DNA of 64,000 nt from Gp6-AA40 sp035649635 (GCA_035649635.1 DASRJE010000233.1:1-64000); one strand, 5' to 3'. Shown: positions 33,040 to 41,582, numbered from the stretch's first letter. The notes: generated from the letters alone by a model not told the origin. Translations and numbers: made by a program.

Positions 33040-33702
33040 TCACCCGCCAGCAGGCTGCCGCGTCCAACCGAGCAGACTGAAAATCCTGTCCTTGGGCGCC
33101 AGCGGGAAACGGGAATCGAGGCTTAACTGGCAGCGCGGGCAAAAGAGATCGGCGTCGATTCCGTAGACATCCTCGGCCAGGGACTCCGGGGCAACGACAG
33201 GGATCGCGCGACCGAGAAGTTTGCCGAGCGCATACGCGTCATCAGCATGCTTTGGATCAACAGGGTTTCTCGGCGATGCCTTCGATAGCGTGAGCAGCTT
33301 GTGCTCCAGCACGTCCTCGAACGCGAGCATCTTCACGGATTGTGTCTCGATCTGAACCGTCCTGGCCCGCGCGAGCGAGCCAACCAGATCTGGAAATATA
33401 TCCACTCGCATGCGCGACACCGGGTCGACTAGCTGCACCATGAACTTGGGCACTCCCGGTCGCACGACGTGGTAATGGGAGACCAGAAATGCCCCGCTGA
33501 CGCTTGGCGCCACCGCATCGACAGAACTGACAACCAAGTCGAGATCGGCGATCGTGCCACCTCGTCGTTTGACTCCGAGTTGGGCCATGCCGAACTGGAG
33601 CACAACGCCGCCCGTTATCGCCACCTCGCTCTGGCGTACGTGAGGTATGAGCCGGCTGAGGCAAGTCGAGAGACGTCGGACGTTAAGCCGCGTCTCGTAC
33701 AT
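33040..33702 (-). CDS. Nucleotidyltransferase-fold (MNT-like) protein
   Basis: 220 residues from the ATG at 33702 (YETRLNVRRLSTCLSRL). The segment AITGGVVLQFGM...RRGGTIADLDLVVSS near 33-60 matches the G-G...DxD pattern of minimal nucleotidyltransferases. A later RMRVDIFPDL could supply the third Asp. The C-terminus has a single CPRC pair. Function is uncertain; such proteins can be antitoxins, toxins or tRNA-modifying enzymes. Confidence 0.6.
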   Translation of the reverse strand: MYETRLNVRRLSTCLSRLIPHVRQSEVAITGGVVLQFGMAQLGVKRRGGTIADLDLVVSSVDAVAPSVSGAFLVSHYHVVRPGVPKFMVQLVDPVSRMRVDIFPDLVGSLARARTVQIETQSVKMLAFEDVLEHKLLTLSKASPRNPVDPKHADDAYALGKLLGRAIPVVAPESLAEDVYGIDADLFCPRCQLSLDSRFPLAPKDRIFSLLGWTRQPAGG

Positions 33703-33858
33703 CACGAAGGACGGTCCTGGCGTCCGCAAAGTTGTCCGCGTTCCGATAGACGCCGCGGTACTCGGGCGGCAACGCATCAGCAACCGCTAGTCCGATCGCG
33801 TCCATGATCAGGCGTTGATGAGCGCCTCGCGGCTCAGGCCCCTCGGCTCCGTCCCCAT
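33683..33858 (-). pseudogene. Possible small frameshifted ORF overlapping the nucleotidyltransferase start
   Basis: Two very short frames abut: 33808-33858 (16 residues, ending REALINA) and 33683-33805 (40 residues, MDAIGLAVADALPPEYRGVY..). Read with one shift they give a continuous ~57-residue acidic helical peptide (REALI-RLIMDAIGLAVADAL). The second frame overlaps the start of the nucleotidyltransferase gene by 20 bp. It may be a broken small partner gene or a leader. Confidence 0.3.
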
Positions 33859-33867
33859 CGCAAGTCC

Positions 33868-34521
33868 TTATCTTCGCTTTGACAGACTGCCAATCGCCGC
33901 CGCAAACGCATGGCGATACTCCGCTGTCCAGGGCGGCCTCAGTGTCGACCTGAGATCATTCAGGAATTGTTCGACTTCATGCGTACTCCTCTGCAAGGCC
34001 CCGGCGGCTCGGGCTACCTCCTCGCCGCGACGATGAAGGGTTACCTTCCAGTCTCGTTGACGGGCGGCCGTGCAGATCGCCGAGTGATAGAGCATGCCAT
34101 CTGCGCGACACATTACGTGATAGGAAGCGTGGACCTCTGCAACCGTTGAGGGCAAGCCTGCAAGCGGTGGTTGCCGAATGGTAATGGCAGACACTCGATA
34201 CCGAGGAGACAGATCAGCCGCCAGGCGATGAAAGGCAAGCGTGGTGCACGCAGCTATCGATCGCCTCACCTTGCCCAGTAACTGCTCGGCCTCGTCGTCA
34301 CCGAGCGCCAACGTCTCGTGGTGGTACGGTTGGCTCGGCACGCCACGCTCGATAAGCTCCACTCGTCGTCGATCGACTACGGTCGGCTCGCCATTCACCG
34401 CAGCAGCAGAAACGAGGATCGCCCATCCATTATGGTCGGCCACGCCAACAACAACTGGCCGTGCGTTCGGTGGCCCTCGATTGCCGGCCTTAGGGCGCGC
34501 GCGCGCGCCGAGACCATTCAT
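33868..34521 (-). CDS. Conserved-looking protein of unknown function
   Basis: 217 residues, cytosolic. After a basic N-terminus (RARPKAGNRG) comes VVVGVADHNGWAILVSAAAVNGEPTVVDRRRVELI, a strand-strand-strand beginning with an early Asp that resembles the first strands of RNase H/RuvC-like folds. No complete catalytic set is visible. It is followed by AACTTLAFHRLAADL and a helical C-terminus. No confident family. Confidence 0.55.
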   Translation of the reverse strand: MNGLGARARPKAGNRGPPNARPVVVGVADHNGWAILVSAAAVNGEPTVVDRRRVELIERGVPSQPYHHETLALGDDEAEQLLGKVRRSIAACTTLAFHRLAADLSPRYRVSAITIRQPPLAGLPSTVAEVHASYHVMCRADGMLYHSAICTAARQRDWKVTLHRRGEEVARAAGALQRSTHEVEQFLNDLRSTLRPPWTAEYRHAFAAAIGSLSKRR

Positions 34522-34542
34522 GATCCGTTTTCTCCAGGTCCG

Positions 34543-35535
34543 TTACGAAGTCCGCTCTCTCAAGACGTCGAAGACGTTCGGGTTCACGACGTTGATGGGG
34601 TTACCCGAGGCGTACGCGGCGATTTGATCGAAGATATCCGAGAACTGGATTTCGTACTCGTCGCGCGTCACATATCCGATGTGCGGTGTGCACACCACGT
34701 TATCCATCGTCAGCAGCGGGTGACCGGGATCTCGCAGCGGCTCGTCTTCGTACACGTCTACGGCAGCCATACCGGGCCGGCCCGCGCGTAGCGCTTCCAC
34801 CAGGGCACCCGCCTCAATCAAAGGCGCGCGGCTGGTATTCACCAACAGCGCGCTGGACTTCATGCACGACAAATCATCCCTCGTCACGATTCCCCGAGTG
34901 TCGGGTACCAGTCGCATGTGGAGGGAGACGACGTCGCATGATTCGAAAAAGGCTCGCTTGCTTTGGGCGACCAAATAGCCGTCGTTGCGTGCGCGCTCGC
35001 GCGAGGCCTCGCGACCCCAGACCAGCACGTTCATCCCGAAGGCCTTTCCGTAGCCCGCCACCGTCGCCCCAATCCGTCCATATCCGTAGATTCCCAGCGT
35101 CCTGTCGCGCAGGGTGTTGCCGACGCCGACCTGCCAGACGCCGGCGCGAAGCGCGAACATCTGCTGAGGAATCTGTCGCATGGCAGCAATGATCAGTCCC
35201 CACGTGAGTTCGGCGGTGGCATAGGACGGACTGCCAGCATGCAGATCGGATGACACGATGACGCCGCGACGCGTACACGTGTCGATGTCGATGTGAGGGT
35301 ACACGCTGCGCTGACTGATGAGTCGTAAGGCGTCGAGACGTTCGAGCAACGGCGCGCGGATTGGTGTGCGCTCGCGGATCAACACGAGAACCTCGGTGCT
35401 CTTCAGACGCACGGCGAGGGCATCGGTATCCTGGACATGATCGTTCCATATCGTGACGTCGTGTCCGTCCAGTTTGCGAAAGCACTGGAGGGTTCGGAGT
35501 GTGTCGAAATAATCGTCGAGAATCGAAATCTTCAC
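34543..35535 (-). CDS. D-2-hydroxyacid dehydrogenase family protein
   Basis: 330 residues. NAD-binding GIYGYGRIGATVAGYG near 150-165, catalytic Arg in LLVNTSRAPL near 235, Glu in DVYEDEPL near 264, and His in VVCTPHIGYVT near 285. SerA/PdxB-like branch by the DDYFDTLRTL start. Predicted NAD-dependent interconversion of a 2-oxoacid and D-2-hydroxyacid in the cytosol. Confidence 0.88.
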   Translation of the reverse strand: MKISILDDYFDTLRTLQCFRKLDGHDVTIWNDHVQDTDALAVRLKSTEVLVLIRERTPIRAPLLERLDALRLISQRSVYPHIDIDTCTRRGVIVSSDLHAGSPSYATAELTWGLIIAAMRQIPQQMFALRAGVWQVGVGNTLRDRTLGIYGYGRIGATVAGYGKAFGMNVLVWGREASRERARNDGYLVAQSKRAFFESCDVVSLHMRLVPDTRGIVTRDDLSCMKSSALLVNTSRAPLIEAGALVEALRAGRPGMAAVDVYEDEPLRDPGHPLLTMDNVVCTPHIGYVTRDEYEIQFSDIFDQIAAYASGNPINVVNPNVFDVLRERTS

Positions 35536-35624
35536 CGAAGATGACCTCCCTCAAGGTCGCGGATGCGAGCCCTCAGTACCTGAACCTCTGACGCACCACA
35601 CTTATTCGCTCGCCACGAGCACTT

Positions 35625-36170
35625 TCAGATTCCCGGCCATCTTTGATGCTGAATGTCAATCCAGTAGCGCCGTTTCGGTTTGTCGAGGTCTGGCCCGGTG
35701 AGGACGTTCTCGAGGACGCCACCGTTGTTCTCTATCGTTCGGATCGAACCGATATTGTCGTCATCACAGGTCACCAACACGCGAGCGAGACCAAGCTTCT
35801 CGCGAGCGAGGCGAAGGGCCATGCGCAAGATCGTGGTGGCATGTCCCTGCCGCCGGAATTCCGGGACGACGACGTAGCCGATGTGTCCACCTATTCGTAA
35901 GAGAAAATCGTTCAGCCTGTGGCGGATGGCTACTCGCCCGACGATCCGCTGGCCTTTGAACGCAAAGAGAAACGTCGATGGAACGACGTTCGGCGGGAGA
36001 TTCGTACCGCGTTCCTGCTCTTCGAGCATCTCGAGATAGCGGCTGAAGCGCATCCCTTCCTGGTAATAGTGCAGAAAGTTTGGAACGTCCGCAGACGTCG
36101 CGCGGTGCGCACGCATGACCTCGTCCTCTTCGTCCCGTCTCGGTCGACGAAGCACCAGCGTCTCTGCCAT
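35625..36170 (-). CDS. GNAT-family N-acetyltransferase
   Basis: 181 residues with the acetyl-CoA signature IGYVVVPEFRRQGHATTILRMAL near 95-117 (R/Q-x-x-G-x-A/G) and a C-terminal TCDDDNIGSIRTIENNGGVLE characteristic of GNATs acting on small molecules or antibiotics. Substrate unknown. Confidence 0.87.
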   Translation of the reverse strand: MAETLVLRRPRRDEEDEVMRAHRATSADVPNFLHYYQEGMRFSRYLEMLEEQERGTNLPPNVVPSTFLFAFKGQRIVGRVAIRHRLNDFLLRIGGHIGYVVVPEFRRQGHATTILRMALRLAREKLGLARVLVTCDDDNIGSIRTIENNGGVLENVLTGPDLDKPKRRYWIDIQHQRWPGI

Positions 36171-36210
36171 GGCCCGACCAACACCCTCGTTTAGCTATAT
36201 GGAACGGCAA

Positions 36211-36984
36211 TCACTTCATGCCGGCGAGCACGTCGAACAGCGCCTGATCGACATAGTCCAGTCGAATCAGGCCGACACGTGGGTGATCAAGATCAAAAAT
36301 GACATACATCGTAGCCGTGACGACGAACGCGAAGCAGAACGTGTGGAGCAGCACGCCGAAAGTTCGCTCGGGCGGCAACCCAGTGCCGATCAGCAGTGAG
36401 CACGCCAATGTCAAGACGATCAACGCCACCGCGACGATTGGCGGAATGTGTGTCTTCAAGACGATGGACCGCGTGGTCGTGATGTCTATCATCGCGTTCA
36501 AGGCGGTCAGCATCAGTAGTAAGGATGTCGGGTTTTCCCTCAGGGCCGACATGGCATCAGTCCAGATCTCGCCTTGCAGCGCGACGGCACGAGCGGCGTG
36601 GGTGTCCGACGCCTCGATATCAGGTAACGCCTGATAGACCGCGATTCGTGCCTCGGTATAACGCCGAAACTTCTCGCGCAACGGCGGCTGGGTCGTGGCC
36701 GGTAGCAGATCGAGGCGTAGGTAAGCAGTGCCAATCGCGTTGGCTTCGTCCACAGTCAGCGTTCGCCTTGCGTCGAACCGCGCGGCCGCCCCGGAAAACG
36801 TAAACGCGACCAATAACCCCAGCAGCGCGAAGATGGCAGTTTGCGTCGTGCCGAAGACGGCGACTGTCTCTGCCGTGTGTTCAGCGGCGTATCGGATCCC
36901 CAGCCGACGACCTATCTCGATGAACAGGAAGATGGAGAGGAAGAAGCCCGGAAGGAGCAGGATAATGACGGCCGAATCGCTCAT
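36211..36984 (-). CDS. DUF4239 (bestrophin-like) membrane protein
   Basis: 257 residues. N-terminal helix (VIILLLPGFFLSIFLFIEIGRRLG), a second helix (AIFALLGLLVAFTFSGAAARF), the family hallmark RRTLTVDEANAIGTAYLRLDLLP near 72-95, and two C-terminal helices. DUF4239 proteins are related to bestrophin-type channels; ion specificity is not known here. Confidence 0.83.
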   Translation of the reverse strand: MSDSAVIILLLPGFFLSIFLFIEIGRRLGIRYAAEHTAETVAVFGTTQTAIFALLGLLVAFTFSGAAARFDARRTLTVDEANAIGTAYLRLDLLPATTQPPLREKFRRYTEARIAVYQALPDIEASDTHAARAVALQGEIWTDAMSALRENPTSLLLMLTALNAMIDITTTRSIVLKTHIPPIVAVALIVLTLACSLLIGTGLPPERTFGVLLHTFCFAFVVTATMYVIFDLDHPRVGLIRLDYVDQALFDVLAGMK

Positions 36985-37063
36985 ACGCGCTCGTCCTCGG
37001 TTGGCCTTTTCATCCTTTCCTTTCCGATGTCAGTGACGCGCTAACGGATTAGGGGCTGGCCCG

Positions 37064-37603
37064 TTAGGCATCGCTTTCGGCGAGGATTCGAAGGACGTGC
37101 TGTGCTCGCTGCGCGACGGAAAGGCGAGGAATTTCACACAGGACATATCCGCACGCACGATACCACTGTACGAGCCGGGCATGGACGTTGACAGCTTCAG
37201 CGAACGATTGGTCTCGTTCCGCGTCGTTCACGTAGATCGCCTCCCAGGGCGGCAAGATCAACACCGAACGGTGAAAGGCGTATGTGGAGAGCATCACTTC
37301 CAGCTCCCGAGCAGGCAACGGTGCCACTTCTTGGAGCATGCCGAGCGCGTCGATCACCCCACGATCGAAAAAGACCCAGTCCGACGTATGCGGCAGACGA
37401 CGGTACTTCTCGATGTCTCGATGCAGGATCTCCCGGCCGAACGCACGAAGGTCCGGTCGACGGCTCGCTCCGCTCGCGAGTCTCTCTGCAATGATGGCCC
37501 GGGCAGATTCTTCGACGGTGGCGTAACCCATCGCGGCGAGCTCGACGAGTAGCGTCGTCTTGCCCACACCTGGGCCACCAGTGACGATGACGTGAGGCAT
37601 CAT
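37064..37603 (-). CDS. AAA-family P-loop ATPase/kinase (AAA_28-like)
   Basis: 179 residues. Walker A GGPGVGKTTLL at 8-18, then YATVEESARAII, the RPDLRAFGREILHRDIEKYR segment, and Walker B-like WVFFDRGVIDALGML. This layout is typical of small AAA_28 NTPases (NadR/thymidylate-kinase-like). Cytosolic; substrate unknown. It starts about 16 bp after the stop of the 37620 gene. Confidence 0.82.
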   Translation of the reverse strand: MMPHVIVTGGPGVGKTTLLVELAAMGYATVEESARAIIAERLASGASRRPDLRAFGREILHRDIEKYRRLPHTSDWVFFDRGVIDALGMLQEVAPLPARELEVMLSTYAFHRSVLILPPWEAIYVNDAERDQSFAEAVNVHARLVQWYRACGYVLCEIPRLSVAQRAQHVLRILAESDA

Positions 37604-37619
37604 CCCGCCCGCTTCGTCG

Positions 37620-38294
37620 TCACGCCAGGACTCTATAGAGATTGGCGCGCCCGCGCTTACCTATCAACTCGATCACGTGTCCCTGGCGCAGACAGTACGC
37701 CATCTTCTGAGCCAGGTCGCTGCGCGTGTCCGTCGCTGTCGCGAGATCGCTCGCGGTGAACGACTCCAGCCCCACCGGAAGACACTCTCGCCAGTCCGCC
37801 GACTGGAACACGCGCCGGTCCACGACGTCGAGCAACCGGCGCACGTCGATAGCCCATCCTCCCCGGCGCCATTGACGCTTGCCCTCGAACCGCCTCGTTT
37901 CTTCTTCCCTGATCAGCAACACTTCCAGCGAAAAGTTAGGGTTCGCCAATAACTGCGGGATACTCACCATTTCCCGGAACAGATCCTCCCACCGCCCTCT
38001 CTTTGGTGACTTGCGGCGAATGAGGCCGCCGTTACGATCGCTCGATGAGCGCACGATCCATCGCTCCTGAGCGATCGGATAGATCAATCGCACCTGATGG
38101 GAGTCCACCAGCCTGGTCAGCTTCGCCTTGATGGAGGCGAAATTGCCGGTCTGAATCTCTATCAGGAGATCGTCGCGAACGATGTCAATGACGAATCCGC
38201 CAACCGTGACTTCGAAACGATCTCCCGGACGGGCGTACCACTGTTTCAGTGATGCGTGAAGCGCCTTTTCATTCAGCAGGCCGATCCCGGACAT
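37620..38294 (-). CDS. PD-(D/E)XK-like protein of unknown function
   Basis: 224 residues. Near the N-terminus the strand pair VGGFVIDIVRDDLLIEIQTGNFASIKAKL carries D-x8-E-x-Q spacing, like a restriction-endonuclease core in which Gln replaces Lys. A basic central segment (RRKSPKRGRW) and a C-terminal winged-helix-like region (ATDTRSDLAQKMAYCLRQGHVIELIGKRGRANLY) suggest nucleic-acid contact. It is followed by the AAA-type NTPase gene. Confidence 0.6.
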   Translation of the reverse strand: MSGIGLLNEKALHASLKQWYARPGDRFEVTVGGFVIDIVRDDLLIEIQTGNFASIKAKLTRLVDSHQVRLIYPIAQERWIVRSSSDRNGGLIRRKSPKRGRWEDLFREMVSIPQLLANPNFSLEVLLIREEETRRFEGKRQWRRGGWAIDVRRLLDVVDRRVFQSADWRECLPVGLESFTASDLATATDTRSDLAQKMAYCLRQGHVIELIGKRGRANLYRVLA

Positions 38295-38295
38295 G

Positions 38296-38478
38296 TCAAT
38301 CCGATCCCGCGTTCACGAACATGCCGCCGCGCAGCCATGGAACGCGTGCAGACACATCACATGTGGAGAAAGACAGGACGTCAATGACGATTACGACGTC
38401 GGCCGGCGCCAGCGAGTCGTGCCCAGCCAGGCCCCAGTCGCATCGACTCACCGCGTATCGCTGGTCCGCGAAAGACAT
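38296..38478 (-). pseudogene. comB: Remnant of a 2-phosphosulfolactate phosphatase (ComB)-like gene
   Basis: A 60-codon frame reads RYAVSRCDWGLAGHDSLAPADVVIVIDVLSFSTC, which is the N-terminal strand and metal-site region of ComB-family phosphatases (about one quarter of the usual length). It then runs into unrelated sequence and stops. It abuts the start of the 37620 gene, so a deletion probably removed the rest. Confidence 0.6.
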
Positions 38479-38488
38479 GAACTGGCGG

Positions 38489-39007
38489 TCAGTCCGAGAA
38501 GACGGTCAGCTTGCGCCACTGAATCAACCACTTGCCATTGCGCTTGACCAGTCGATCCTCGGAGCGGCCCATCGCGGCTGCCGTCATTTTGCCGTCCTTG
38601 TCGCGCCGCACGGTCTGCCAGTAGGACTGGTGCAAGGCCTCGCCGGGTTTCGGAAACGTGATGCGCACGTTGCTGATCACGTGGTACAGATTCGCAGTCG
38701 GCAATCCCTTCGCCTTGTTGTCGTCGCGCCGCTGAATAAGGTTTGTGACGATCTTGCGAATCTCCTCGCGTCCTTTGCTGATGTTCCCGTTCGAATCGAT
38801 GACGGCGTCGTCAGTGAACACGGCCACGTAGCCATCCGCGTCCAGTGAGTCAACTGTCCACACGTAACGCGCCATGACGTCCTCGACCGCAATGCGGTCT
38901 TCGTAGGTGCCGAGATTCTCCTGCGCGGTCACGGTCACGGACCCGTCGACTCCGCTCAGGGCAGGTGCGAGGAGTAATGTGAGGAAAGCGGCGTGATGCA
39001 GTCCCAT
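38489..39007 (-). CDS. Secreted SnoaL-like/nuclear transport factor 2-fold protein
   Basis: 172 residues from the ATG at 39007. The hydrophobic N-terminus (LHHAAFLTLLLAPALSG) continues into residues encoded by a CCCTGAGCG-type palindrome (38942-38961) just before the predicted cleavage site. The rest is a SnoaL-like domain: RIAVEDVMARYVWTVDSLDADGYVAVFTDDAVID, KGREEIRKIV, LYHVISNVRI, WLIQWRKLTVFSD. Such domains act as polyketide cyclase-like enzymes or ligand binders; activity unknown. Confidence 0.78.
   Translation of the reverse strand: MGLHHAAFLTLLLAPALSGVDGSVTVTAQENLGTYEDRIAVEDVMARYVWTVDSLDADGYVAVFTDDAVIDSNGNISKGREEIRKIVTNLIQRRDDNKAKGLPTANLYHVISNVRITFPKPGEALHQSYWQTVRRDKDGKMTAAAMGRSEDRLVKRNGKWLIQWRKLTVFSD
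38942..38961. repeat. CCCTGAGCG-type palindrome inside the SnoaL-like gene
   Basis: CCCGTCGACTCCGCTCAGGG on the plus strand; arms CCC/GGG with the shared GTCGACTCCGCTCA core. It encodes residues ~16-22, at the end of the signal peptide. Confidence 0.7.
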
Positions 39008-39066
39008 GCTTGTGTCCCCCCAGCTTCGTCTCGGTGCACATCCTAATGCATCAGCGACGGGAACCT

Positions 39067-39288
39067 TCAAACACCGGCCTCATCGGACGGCCGGCGCATC
39101 GCGCGAAGCCGCCTGGTCCCCTCAAGAAGTGCACCGACAATAGAGAGGAATATCCCGCTGTACAGCGCAACGTGACACGCGACGTGCACGACGCGCTGAT
39201 CCGGTCCAAAAACGCAAGCCGCCTCTCCACCGAAGATCAGAGCCACACCCACTAGAAGCATTCGCGTGAGAGCGCGGCGGTTCATCAA
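39067..39288 (-). CDS. Small two-helix membrane protein
   Basis: 73 residues with hydrophobic segments at ~9-27 and ~36-56 and a basic C-terminus (GTRRLRAMRRP). No family recognised. It lies 12 bp downstream of the GNAT-methyltransferase gene, likely co-transcribed. Confidence 0.5.
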   Translation of the reverse strand: MMNRRALTRMLLVGVALIFGGEAACVFGPDQRVVHVACHVALYSGIFLSIVGALLEGTRRLRAMRRPSDEAGV

Positions 39289-39300
39289 CGCGCTCCAATG

Positions 39301-40524
39301 TCAATCGGCGACCACCAGCCGGTAACAAACATCGAGCGCATCGAGGGAGCGGACGGTGCCGAATCTCTGCTCCCACGCGCCCGAGTCGAGATCCGCCTCG
39401 AGACGCCCTATGCCGCGAGCGACTGTATCTTGATCGAGAAGCACAAAGGCAGAAATCCCCGCCCGGATCTGCGGATCGAGGTACGCCTCGGGCCGACGCC
39501 AGAATGCGGCGAGGAATCCGTCGCTGCAGTCGTGCGGTATCGCGATGTGCTCGACGGTGCAATTCCCGAGGTGGTCAACGACCTCCGCAACGGAAGGACA
39601 CCTTCCCTGATCGAGTCGAACGATCTCTGGAAAGTACGCCGCCGTGAACCAGAAATTGCCGACGTCGGCGGGTTCGACGGTAAACAGCACGAGCCGGTTC
39701 GCGACTCTCCTCATCTCCTCGAGACCGCGACGCCAATCCGTCCAGTGATGCAGCGTGAGTACTGCCAGCGCTGCGTCAAATGTCCCGTCCGGGAAGGGCA
39801 AAGCTTCAGCCGCGGCTTGAACAGCAGGCGCTGCACCGGCTCCTCGCTGTTGGATCATCTGCCACGAAGGCTCAACGGCAACGACAACGCGATCGGCAGG
39901 CTCATATGCGCCGGCTCCTGCTCCCACATTGACCACCACCTCGGCATCGCCGAGCCCACGCATGATCGAAGCCGCGATCCTGGAATCAGGACGCCGTGTC
40001 GAGGTATACGTTCGACCAATCCGATCGTAAATAGCGCCGCTCGCCAGCGTCGGCGGGAGGTCCTTGGCCAGGGAGACAATCAGGGGCCAGCCCGCGTACT
40101 CTCCAAAAGCTGGCACTGGCACGAAGCCGGCGCCCGCGTACAGCGCCAACGCTTCTGGCTGACGCTGCCCGGTCACCAGCAGGATGCGCTTCACACCCAG
40201 CCGGCGCCCTTCGTTCTCGAGCCGGGCGAGCAGGAGGCGTCCAATACCTCGCCCTCGCGACTGGGGCACGACGTACATGCGTTTCAGTTCTCCGGTGTCA
40301 GTATCGATTCGTCGAATCGCGCCACAACCGACGGGCTCGCCTTCGAGATACGCGACGACAAAGGCGCCTCGTCCCTCCTCAACCTCCTCGGGTTCAAGCC
40401 TGACGTGCGTCTCAGGTTCCTCCGGGTATCGCTGTACGAGCTCTGCGTCTAACGCGGCAATCATCGCAACGGCGACCGGCGATCTCAGGTCTTCCCGGCG
40501 AAGTTCGAGCCTGGACGGTTTCAT
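39301..40524 (-). CDS. Fusion of GNAT acetyltransferase and SAM-dependent methyltransferase
   Basis: 407 residues from the ATG at 40524 (KPSRLELRREDLRSP). Residues ~1-155 are a GNAT domain with RMYVVPQSRGRGIGRLLLARLENE (acetyl-CoA loop). Residues ~175-407 are a class I methyltransferase (IYDRIGRTYTSTRRPDSRIAASI, VVNVGAGAGAYEP motif I, LTLHHWTDWRRGLEEMRRV). Both catalytic cores look intact. The two activities in one chain suggest sequential modification or a toxin/self-resistance role (inference). It overlaps the upstream kinase-like gene by 4 nt. Confidence 0.82.
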   Translation of the reverse strand: MKPSRLELRREDLRSPVAVAMIAALDAELVQRYPEEPETHVRLEPEEVEEGRGAFVVAYLEGEPVGCGAIRRIDTDTGELKRMYVVPQSRGRGIGRLLLARLENEGRRLGVKRILLVTGQRQPEALALYAGAGFVPVPAFGEYAGWPLIVSLAKDLPPTLASGAIYDRIGRTYTSTRRPDSRIAASIMRGLGDAEVVVNVGAGAGAYEPADRVVVAVEPSWQMIQQRGAGAAPAVQAAAEALPFPDGTFDAALAVLTLHHWTDWRRGLEEMRRVANRLVLFTVEPADVGNFWFTAAYFPEIVRLDQGRCPSVAEVVDHLGNCTVEHIAIPHDCSDGFLAAFWRRPEAYLDPQIRAGISAFVLLDQDTVARGIGRLEADLDSGAWEQRFGTVRSLDALDVCYRLVVAD

Positions 40525-41486
40525 GATGCGTGATTGTGAACGTGATTCTCGAGAATCGTCGCAATCGCAAGCGGCGCCAGATCTGGCTCGACCCACCGCG
40601 CTCGCGCATCGGTAGACATCAGACGATAAGGTGAATAGAACGACGACAGCATTCTCTTCGCCGCTACCGGGCTGTCCAGCAGCATCGCGACGCGATCGCG
40701 CAGCGGCACTGCGGGACCATAGTCGAGGAACTGTGCCAGCAGGCGAACGTAGGCGACGGTGATCGTCTCGTGATACCCGTGCGTGTTGCTGTTGACGCCG
40801 CCATGGCTCTCATTGAGACGACGGATGCCGGCGCGGAGCCGCGCGAGCGCCTCCTCGGCACCGTAGCGGTGAACGTGCCACAGCCCGACCACCATGTGCG
40901 CGGCGTGAGTCCATGCGCTCTCGGGAATCGTGCAGGCCTGGAAACGTGCGGCGAACTCCTCTACCTGATCGCTGAACCATCGCAGTGGCTGCACGTCGAC
41001 GAAAGTGCGATCCACGGCCTGCGTCAGCAGATGCTTCGGTCCGCGGTAGGCGTCGAACACTGCCCGGTGCGCACCGAGCGACAGATCGCCATCACGCGTG
41101 TAGTACTCGCGCACCCATGTCAGCAGGAAGTCGAGCTTTTCGTCCTGTAGCTCCTTCGACGGGTACTTGTGCGGTTCCCACGGCCGGCTGCGACAATTCG
41201 CCAGGCACGCGTCGACGCCGGGCTCCAGGAACAAGAGGACGGGCGAATGGACGAGGAGGCTCTTCGTCAGCTCGCCGTAGCACCCTTCGGTGACCCAGCG
41301 AGCGTGGGATTCGCAGAATGCGGTCGCGTCTGCAACCGCGGAATCACGCCCGCGTAGGACGCCGATGTGCCCGGGCTCCCACGCGATCGTGTCGAGATCG
41401 AGCGAGATGAGCGTGTGCACTGCGGACAGCTGCCGCGCAAGCGTAGATTTGCCCGACCCGGAGTTGCCGATGATGGCAATGCGCAT
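40521..41486 (-). CDS. P-loop adenylate-kinase-like (FlaR-type) domain fused to an unknown His-rich helical domain
   Basis: 321 residues. Residues 1-165 are a small P-loop kinase (IIGNSGSGKSTLARQL, LDLDTIAWEPGH, WVTEGCYGEL). Residues ~170-321 form a helical domain with conserved-looking polar residues (WTHAAHMVVGLWHVHRYG, NSNTHGYHETITVAYVRLL), possibly a metal site. A tail (HVHNHAS) ends the protein. Function unknown; translationally coupled to the GNAT-methyltransferase fusion downstream. Confidence 0.7.
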   Translation of the reverse strand: MRIAIIGNSGSGKSTLARQLSAVHTLISLDLDTIAWEPGHIGVLRGRDSAVADATAFCESHARWVTEGCYGELTKSLLVHSPVLLFLEPGVDACLANCRSRPWEPHKYPSKELQDEKLDFLLTWVREYYTRDGDLSLGAHRAVFDAYRGPKHLLTQAVDRTFVDVQPLRWFSDQVEEFAARFQACTIPESAWTHAAHMVVGLWHVHRYGAEEALARLRAGIRRLNESHGGVNSNTHGYHETITVAYVRLLAQFLDYGPAVPLRDRVAMLLDSPVAAKRMLSSFYSPYRLMSTDARARWVEPDLAPLAIATILENHVHNHAS

Positions 41487-41582
41487 ACGCTGAGTTGCCG
41501 CCCTGCGTCTTTCGAGCGCGCTTCGCGCGCCCGCCTTCGACCGGCGATCGGCACGACGCCAAGGCGCGTGTGACGAAGGGAG

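Noticed and set aside
39298..40452. Plus-strand 384-codon open frame
   Set aside because: Antisense to the GNAT-methyltransferase fusion; no motif or ribosome-binding site.
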